From Phlegmacium glaucopus (Eukaryota; Basidiomycota; Agaricomycetes; Agaricales; Cortinariaceae): 64,000 bases of DNA. The position numbers and the translations under genes were made by a program. Under the pieces are notes generated by a model. It was not told the origin of the DNA and ran no database searches. It saw only the letters and a list, made by a program, of their open reading frames with translations. The stretch covers positions 70,210 to 134,209 of the forward strand of contig MU130224.1 in NCBI GenBank assembly GCA_015039465.1. Direction: 5' to 3'. Within the stretch, counting starts at the first letter, position 1; each line of letters opens with the position of its first letter. This document shows positions 56,179-64,000 of this stretch, in pieces.

Positions 56179-57498
56179 GAGTATGTAGGATGTATAAGTA
56201 GTAAACCTATGAGGACAGAACTCCTCATCAGTTTGAACCAATATACATTGTATTCCCCCCCTAGCTCTAAGCCCATCATGTTAGTGCTCTCTGTTAGTCT
56301 GTGTACTTCAACCCAATTACCCAAAATTTCAACACCAAGCCGAGCTGCAGCAACACTAGTTCAGGACAAGTCAAAATCTTGCTTTGACTGAATGCCCTTC
56401 ATCTTTGACACATACAGTATAACATACATTTTTTTCTCACTTGGATCATATTCATTGTTTTCAAAGGCTGAACATTTCAAAGCACTACCAATTTTTTTCA
56501 ATCTTTTTTTGAAGATCTTGGTGAGCCACTGATCACTTCTGGTGGTGATGACTTCAGGGGGTGGTTAATTTTGGTATTTGTTGAATACTTCATTTACAAA
56601 AATATTTGATTATTGCCAAATGTGTTGATGAATCTTTCATTCTTGGGTTGTAACTTTTTTGGACATACATATCATTTTGTTTGGATTTTTTACTTCCACA
56701 ATTGTTTCATATCCCATTTTGGACACTTTTTTCCCTTCTTCATTTATCTTCAAGTCCTGCAAATTTGACCAAAACAATTAGTTTTACAATTGACAAAATT
56801 GACCTTGTATGTTGCATACTACAAATTAAACAATAAATTTCCCATTGGGGAAATGATTCATTTTTAAATTATTTACCCAACATGTTACAAACCTTATTTT
56901 TCTTTCTCTTAACTCCTCCAATACATGCTTCATACACATTCTTTTCATCTCAATTTACACATGTTCACTTTTCCTCTTTCATTGTTTCACCTTGATGTTT
57001 CATCTACATGTGGTATGAGTCACTTCTATTTTCACCTATGATTCATTACTTACATGCAACTCATTCTTTTACTAGTAGTACAAATACTGTATTCATCTCT
57101 TAGTATATTCTTTAGCTAGTTCTTGAGAATACTACCTGTTTTTCTACTCAATCTATCTCAAACTCTTAAGACAATACCAAAATAACCTTTTGGCACTCTT
57201 AGAACTCATTCAAGAATGAACAATCTTTATTGACTGTCTAAGGTCAGATTCAAGTCAGATTTATCTGAGCCTTTTAAAGTCATGACACAACATAAATGAT
57301 CGAAAAATTTCCTAAACATTTTCATTAGTAGCTGTCAATACTACCAGTGTATGAAGACTGGAGGCATGTCTAATATCACCCTTGGTTTAGATTTTTTATC
57401 TGTTCTATACTTATAATTATATATGTATGCATGATCAGATTGATAAAAGTTTTAAAGTCTGTGTGTAGTATTAACGTGCAGGGTAGAAAAGCTTCTGA
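56179..57498. other. AT-rich non-coding region between the hAT element and the membrane-protein gene
   Basis: No gene or clear repeat recognised. T-rich runs dominate (56630-57200). The right end holds the 3' flank of the minus-strand membrane-protein gene. Confidence 0.5.
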
Positions 57499-60464
57499 TC
57501 AAGGCAAACTGTCAAATTGTTCAATCTTCAAGTCCATTTCTACCTCTGACAATTCCTCGAGCTCGCCGCTATCACGAGCTATAACCCTAGAACCCAGTCC
57601 CAGTCCAAGCATTGCTTTCGAATTCTGTCCGCCTCTCTTAGCACTGCCATCTCCAACACTCGATTGCCCTCCATGTTGCCTGCGTTCTACGTGTTCTTCC
57701 CTTCGCCGAACTTGGGTATTAGACACACTTCTCTCTCTCTGCCTCCCTCGACGTTCCATCGCAGCGTCGATATCTCTCGCTCGCATTTTCTTCTCGCCCG
57801 TACCACTCCCATGACCTTCAGTCGTCGTATTCCCATGTATCTGTTGTGTCCCACCTCCTTGGGGGGTATTGTTCCTGATCCTAGGACTCCCCACCTGTAA
57901 CAACGCTTTAGTTGAGTTTTCGTTCGACCCGTACTTCTTCAATGTTCTAACGATCATAGCCAGATATACAAGTCCCAAAAATAATACGGATGTGATCGCA
58001 ATACGTGGACCTAATGCTGCTCGATCTCCAAGTGGAGGACGATTGGTTGGGTCCGAAACTGATCCAGTCCGCCATACGAAGGAGAGAATGGCGGATATGA
58101 ACAAAAGCATTGCCCTACAAGAAATTAGAAGAGAGAGTGGAAGCGATAGTTTTGCAACCGACCATGACATCCATATGGCGGGCATTGCCAGCAACACCCA
58201 GACGTTCCACCAGATCGAGGTATTAGTTTTCTGTGCCTCCTGGATGAAGATTAGATATGTTACATAGTAGCATTAAAGGAAATATGATATATACTCACCT
58301 CTGCCCACCGCGATGCATGGAACATATTTTTCATCATACCAAATCTAACACTATACATACAACCATAAGCAAGACTCATCAACGCACACACCAAGGACAG
58401 CAACGCAGCGGTACGAGTCACAGGATCATTCGCCGCTTGAGGTATTTGGAAAACAGTGAGGATAGTACTAGCGCAAAAAGTAATGAATCGATTAGGAGGT
58501 TTTCTGTCGGGTAGAAACACTTACGAAGCAAGTACAGCGGAGACGACGTTCAGCGTCTTCCATTCCCTCAAGAGAGAATCGATAAAACCTTCCCAAGAGT
58601 GCTTGAATCGGATCAGGGCAGGTGAAACGAGCGGCGGTGCCCATTCATCCGGGAATGGCAAAGGCATATGCATCATGGAAGCGACAGGCGCGGTGGCACC
58701 AATTTGTGGAGACGGAGACCCAGATGCAGCTCCGGGAGAGGAGATTCCTGGGGCTAGCGGAGAGAAAGTCGACATGGGTATATGAGCGGGAGTGCTTTGT
58801 GCGAGAATGTTCGGTTCCCAATTGCCAGTGGTCTGACCGTTATTTCCCGCCTGCATCGACACCATCCCCGGACCACCAGACGTAGCAGTGCCCCCACGTC
58901 CTAAATCATCAATCATGCGTTGGATATCCGGTTTGCTCACTTCAGCATCTTCGAATATCCTCGCAACACGCGAAAAATACATGGCAGGAAGATGAAGTAG
59001 AAAGTTGAGGTAAAATTGTCGAGGAAGAGTATCGACAATAAAGATATGTGTATTATTGAAGAAGGATTTAATGGATTTGGTGGGAATCAAGTCCTCGCAG
59101 TCATATGGACCGCTAAATGCGGAGCCTTCCCCAATCTCGAGGTCATGACTATGACCTGGAAAGCAACAGAACCAGCTGTGAGGGTGAGGTTTGAATGGAT
59201 CTACAGGTACGAAAAGCTCTTCAACTGTTGCTCGATGTCCACGGAGACCAGAAGACCATTGTTGGAACATCCTTAGAGGAGAAGCCGCCCGAGAACGAAT
59301 TAGAGATTGAGAAGGGGAGCCTAATTCTTGGGCATTGCTGGAAGAATCGACATTTCGATGTTCCACGTGTGGAGAAGAGCGTAAGACAGGCGGCGTAGTC
59401 TGCGAATCATTCCCTTTAGTTCGACGCGTAAATGCTGCAGATAATTATGAGTTTGATTGGATAGACGGAGGTATGTATATCGTACCTTGTCCAACGCTAC
59501 GCATAGTGGGTAAAGAACCACGATCGCTATCAAAAGAAACCCTTTGTATGGGCGTGTCTTTACCAAGCTCTGGCGTAGGAAGACGTTGAAAGACATTATT
59601 ATTATTGGTTTCGGTGCGCGCACTTAAACTTGGAGTAGTTCCCCAAACATTGGGGATAGGCGCTGGTAAATCAGGTTCGGCCAATGAAAACGAGGGGAGA
59701 GAGGTAGAAGCATCAAGGCTACGACGATATCCTCGCATGCTGTTTGCCAACGCAGAAAATGATGGAGAGCGTGTGTTGCGAATGGCATTCGGACTTGATG
59801 AAATCGTGGTGGAAGGCAGAGCCGAGAGTTTGTCGGAGGATGTCAATCTCGAAGATGATGCTGTCATATGAGATTCTAAAAAGTATCAGGTATGTGTTGG
59901 TACAAATCAGAGAGCATATACTCACCTTCAGCTACTGAATACGATGCAGAATCTCTCGTCACGGGCTCTATATGAAATGTCGTCGTTAGCTGTGTACACA
60001 TAGTAAATATCACAACAGCCGCCGACTTACCTGGCCTTGGATTTGGATTTGGGGACTCATTACTCGGGATCGGGGGATTGATTGGGGAGGGTAAAGCAGA
60101 GACGTCATCGGAGGTTACTTGCTGAGATGGCGATCGTCCATAAAGTTCTAAACCATACATAAATTTCAGAACACTGTTCACGAACACGAAACTCGCCTGG
60201 CAGCGCCGAAGACGATGCAGAAGGACGCAAAATCATAAGTTCTAAACAAGACAACTGTCAGCTTTCTGAATTTATATCAAACACTCCATCTCCTCCTATG
60301 TATTCCAAGCAGGTCTTAAATATAAACTTACCTGGACTAGGACTTGAAGACCCTTCCAACGCGCTCAAAGTTTGACGAAGTAAGCTGCTATCCAGGGAAG
60401 GGAAAGGTATAACACCAGTTGAAATAGATAGCCTCGAGAGAACACTATCTTCCTGTTCAGACAT
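57499..60464 (-). CDS. Conserved basidiomycete multi-pass membrane protein of unknown function
   Basis: The start is MSEQEDSVLSRLS at 60464. The N-terminal third is serine/proline-rich and probably disordered, split over several short exons (to about 59400). The middle is conserved: DPFKPHPHSWFCCFPGHSHD and LPRQFYLNFLLHLPAMYFSR, then RFKHSWEGFIDSLLREWKTL. Hydrophobic segments follow: TLNVVSAVLASTILTVFQ, TAALLSLVCALMSLAYGCMY, VWVLLAMPAIWMSW with AMLLFISAILSFVW, and AITSVLFLGLVYLAMIV, giving four or five membrane spans. The C-terminus is basic/polar and ends in an acidic stretch. I recognise the central block as widely conserved in Agaricomycetes without an assigned function. No damage seen. 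Confidence 0.75.
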
Positions 60465-61849
60465 TTTGAATATCGATGGATGCCGAAGCGGTTATTTCAA
60501 GTTCAAGTCCGTCGTTATGCAAGTAGTGCTAGATGTCTGGCGTTGAAGTGGGACATTGACAAGCGACTTTAACCCCGTTTTGTACAGCTTTTATATAGTC
60601 CCGTTTGATAGACTCTCGTTCTGTGGCCCTTGGCCTGATTCTTTGTTTTCTCTGTGGGTGAGTGACAAAAAGCTGCATCGGCAGGGCGAGCCCGTTTTGG
60701 TGATATTGGCGTCGTCAGCGCTATGTAACAAGTTGCCACGCTCGGCCAAATAAGGCCAGCCGTTGGTTCTCTAACACATCAGAGTATGTGTGCATTAAAA
60801 TCTTATTACGAGTGCAAGGAGTCTGTATCTACAACTGATATCTTAGAACTTCAAGTAGGGCTCATGCACAACCTCACCATATCACGTGCATGTGACATTC
60901 CGTGACAAGCGCGCCTTCGTATTTACGAGCGGAATTAGTGTAAGATAGGTACTAACACCGTATCAAAACGAAGACAACTAAAATACATTACCACAAGCCC
61001 GGCGGGCATGCAACAGTATTTGTTGTTTGCCCAAGCAGCTTCTTTTCTGGTCAAACCACGCTTGTATGCATCTGTAAATTGGCGTGAACACTGAAAATCT
61101 AGTCAAGTCAAGTAAATAGTCAAATTATATTTGAGGGAGAGAGAATTGAATTAAATACCTGCACATTTCGACAATAGTGAAATTTTCAAGGGATTCTATC
61201 ACGTTAGACTCAAGATCCTCCTCCTTGGTAGAAGGGGGGGTTCATTGGCTTTACTATCTCACGTAGTCTTTTTGGTATTTCCACTCAGGCTGGCCCATTT
61301 AACTAGATTTATGAGGACTCCTAGAGACCTCCTGGGCATGAGTAGTAGCTTCTGAGTCTTCTTAAGTCAGTAAAAACTGGTGTATTTCTTGAATAGCATC
61401 TCTACTAGGTCCTAATTCAAAAAATTGGTCGCAGGAGGTTCTCAATATATCTATTTACTAGGGTGCCCTGCTACCCGATAAGACAATTTCCCCTTTGTGC
61501 AAGCGCTATTCACAAAAAGGTGGTTTCATGGAAATTGTCACGCTTAGTCACGTGATGTGGTGAGGGTTTACCTTTATTAAATTATTTAGTCGTGGCACGA
61601 CTCGTCACACTGCAGGTGATATGTTGGTTTATCAAGCAGTCACGCTATGTACATATTGGATTGTACTTACAGTACAACTGAAGAATTCCGTTGATGATGA
61701 GAAAATGACAATGCCAGAATTCCGGGATTTGCAAAGAGGTAAAAAAAACGCATGCTCATTCGATTCTTCCACGCAGCCAGCTCAACAAACCTTTGGTTCC
61801 TTCTCTCTCCCAGACGCGTCGTTGGGGGACACGGAATCTACAAATGGGG
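60465..61849. other. Intergenic region between the membrane-protein and LRR genes
   Basis: No convincing gene. It includes the promoter of the upstream minus-strand gene near 60470-60700 and the 3' flank of the LRR gene. A plus-strand 83-codon frame at 61621-61872 overlaps the LRR stop and has no recognisable features. No transposon ends were identified. Confidence 0.45.
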
Positions 61850-64000
61850 TTAGCATCCTAATGTATAAATAGCTTCAAAGCCCACTGACGTATTCCCATC
61901 GACTAAAAAGACCTCGAGAGGCAAAAGGCCAAGCTCAGGAGGTAGCTTCCCAATCTCGTTGTCTCTCAAATCAAGTTCTTCTAATTTCCACCCTGGAACA
62001 TTCCGATTGCCTTTAAACGACTCAGACAGGTTCAGAAATCCATCAAGCTCCGATAACTTGTTGCCTCGAAGTCGAAGGTGACGAAGTCCTTTCCGATGAG
62101 GAGATGTAAGGATCAGCGTCGACAAAGCTTCAGAAGTGAGCGATGTGTTCGTAAGACCGTTATAGGACAAATTGAGGGTTTGTAAACTTGGGAAAAGTTT
62201 CGCCAGAGTTGGTAAAATGAGCTCAGTCGATCGCGGAGGAGTAGTTGTACCAGAACTCGATTCAGGATAAACGGTGACAAGATCCGTGAGATTGCAACCT
62301 TCCAAGTCAAGCTCTTCCAAGCAAGGTAAAAACCCGCTTACACTACCCAGAGAGCTGGGAAGGGCAAACGACCTATCCATTCGACGGTTGGCAAGGATGA
62401 GAACCCGCAGAGTCTGTGCAAAAGGCTGGGTGATGATAACAGACAACGGAAGGGTAGGAACAGGAACAGAGATATCGCCCGTTCGGGAAGCGCCTGAAGA
62501 AAACGCTGATGACGTAGGAGCGGCTAATGAAAAGGCACGCGAGTGTCCTGCTGATTTAGCAGGAGGTGCAGAAGGAGGTAGTCGGAGTGTCTGGGTAGAC
62601 GACGTGAAATATTGCGGGTTATTTAACCCTGATCCTGAGCTCGAGGGCGGGGGCGATGGAGAATTGGTGGAGGAGGGCATACCCAAGCCAATGTTTTTAC
62701 GATTCTGCGACTGTGCTGCTGCTGCTGCTGCCCGTGCCCGTCGTCTTCCGCCTTCTGTTAGTAACCCTTGCTCTGCTTCGATCTCCCACGCTTCCTTGAC
62801 AACTTCAGTGGAAGGCTTTTTTCCTACCTTGACTACGTCTACCACTGGCTCTACCGCTGGCTTAGCAGTGGTTTTGGATATAGGGACTGGATTAGTGACA
62901 GGGGCTTGGTCGTTTGAAAGCTTGGGAGGAAATGGTGTTTCCCAATCATCGGTGAAAGACGTAGTATCCATCACTCTAGTCTTCGCACGTCGTTCAAGTT
63001 CCAACTCCCATGCCTCCTTGATGACCCGTTTACCAACAAGGACTCGTGTGACACCGTCAGACACATCGTCTAAGGCGAACTCAAAGTTAAGTTCCTGTTT
63101 CACCAGCTTCAGAGCAGCTTTCAGGGGCTCCAAATTTACTTGAGTTTCTGAAACGTCCAATAGCCGTAGATTCGGGAAAGGTGCAGTGGAAAATAATGTT
63201 GGAGGGAAGGAATCATCGCCAATCTCAGACTTTTCGAATTTAACTTCTTTCAATCTCTTCAGCGAGGCCAAATTACGCAAGAGTGACTGAGAGGGGCCGA
63301 GAGGGTTACCAGAAAGGTCGATTTTGGTCAGGGAAACGGGGATGGTCTCGTCAATTGCATTGGCAGAAATTCGATTGTACGAAACATCCAGAACCACAAG
63401 GTGGGGTAGCGATGTAGTGGCACGTGCAACGGCTGGTGTGAAAAATATCCCACTAGTATACTGATTTGAGCGTGAACGCCCGTCACCGGTTGCGAAAGGT
63501 GCGTTGAAGGGAAGGCCAGGAAGCAAGTTATGAGAAAGGTTGAGTGTCGTCAACTCTGGAAGAGCAAACAAATTGTCTGGCAGAGCCGTGAGGCTGTTGT
63601 GGGATAAATCCAAAACAGTCAGGGCTGTTAGGTCCGCAAATGTCTTCGGCAGAGAGGCCAATTTATTTTTATGTAACTAAATTACACATCAGCATACGAA
63701 ATTTGAGCATCAGTAAATATAAAATGACTCACGTCTACGGTTTTGAGTGAGCCAAACATCGAAATTTCGTGCTGAATTTCCTCGATCTCGTTGTTCCAAG
63801 CTTTAAGTACCGTGAGATCTTGAGCTTCGAACCAGGAAGGTTGGTCACGATTCCCTCTGCGCAAAGCAGCTTTGGAGGGCTCAGAAGGAGGTAAGGCGGG
63901 TTCATTAGGGACAGACCGAAGAAGATCTGGGGTCACCCCGAGATGTATTTCGAAAAGGGCAGACGGGAGACAAGGTAAAGAGCGAGTTGCAAGGTTGAGG
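61850..64000 (-). CDS. Leucine-rich-repeat protein, 5' end outside the window
   Basis: An intracellular-type LRR protein with two repeat blocks. The upstream exon (from beyond 64000 to about 63738) has SWFEAQDLTVLKAWNNEIEE. After an intron come classic 23-residue repeats: LTVLDLSHNSLTALPDNLFA, LTTLNLSHNLLPGLP and LVVLDVSYNRIS. A serine/proline-rich, low-complexity linker occupies about 62990-62500. The C-terminal block has LEELDLEGCNLTDL, LQTLNLSYNGLTNTS, LRHLRLRGNKLSELDGF and LEELDLRDNEIGKLPPELG. The stop is at 61850. No signal peptide or kinase domain is visible. The LRR-linker-LRR layout recalls LRRC40-like proteins, but this is only a suggestion. Confidence 0.8.

Noticed and set aside
58109..58160. 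A 44-bp intron in the membrane-protein gene (GTTGCA...TTGTAG)
   Set aside because: Removing it would shift the frame out of the conserved hydrophobic segment, while reading through keeps it open.
62274..63143. Plus-strand 289-codon frame opposite the LRR gene
   Set aside because: An antisense shadow of the serine/proline-rich LRR gene; the minus frame carries clear leucine-rich repeats.

Overview
The window is nuclear DNA of a filamentous fungus, almost certainly a mushroom-forming basidiomycete (Agaricomycetes). The evidence is short GT..AG introns of about 45-60 bp throughout the host genes, a fungal-type NB-ARC/TPR protein, and remnants of transposon groups typical of that class (KDZ, Plavaka, hAT, Ty3/gypsy). 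The species cannot be told from the sequence alone.

Host genes sit at the two ends. On the left are a URB1/Npa1 ribosome-biogenesis gene (3547-10510, minus), a SAMHD1-like HD-domain dNTPase (10638-13213, plus) sharing a 127-bp divergent promoter with it, and an NB-ARC protein with 11 TPR units of 42 residues (13945-17448, plus). On the right are a conserved multi-pass membrane protein (57499-60464, minus) and a leucine-rich-repeat protein running off the window end (61850-64000, minus).

The middle 40 kb (about 18-56.2 kb) is a nested transposon graveyard. In order it holds: a Plavaka transposase fragment; a gag fragment split by a 1.66-kb non-autonomous hAT-like element; several copies of one ~880-bp LTR in both orientations; a cysteine-cluster gene followed by a second copy of the hAT-like element; a Ty3/gypsy body on the minus strand (27.4-35.0 kb) whose gag is split by an inverted solo LTR; a KDZ transposase relic carrying another small insertion; a block of ~174-bp tandem repeats ending in a hairpin; a plus-strand hAT transposase; a DUF6532-like relic split by a 193-bp-arm inverted repeat with no mismatch seen; and a complete 5.65-kb hAT element (50523-56170) with terminal inverted repeats and an 8-bp target-site duplication. 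A fifth TSD-flanked element (12-638) lies at the left edge.

The strongest new observation is inside the 5.65-kb hAT element. The N-terminal part of its transposase gene is built from five tandemly duplicated micro-exons (42 or 63 nt), each separated by a 48-51-nt intron and all in splice phase 1, so each duplication adds a short lysine-rich peptide without shifting the frame. Other points of interest are a 20-bp minisatellite core and a GC stem-loop module shared by the non-autonomous hAT-like elements, a tRNA-like promoter module captured in one of them, and near-identical neighbouring TPR units in the NLR-like gene.
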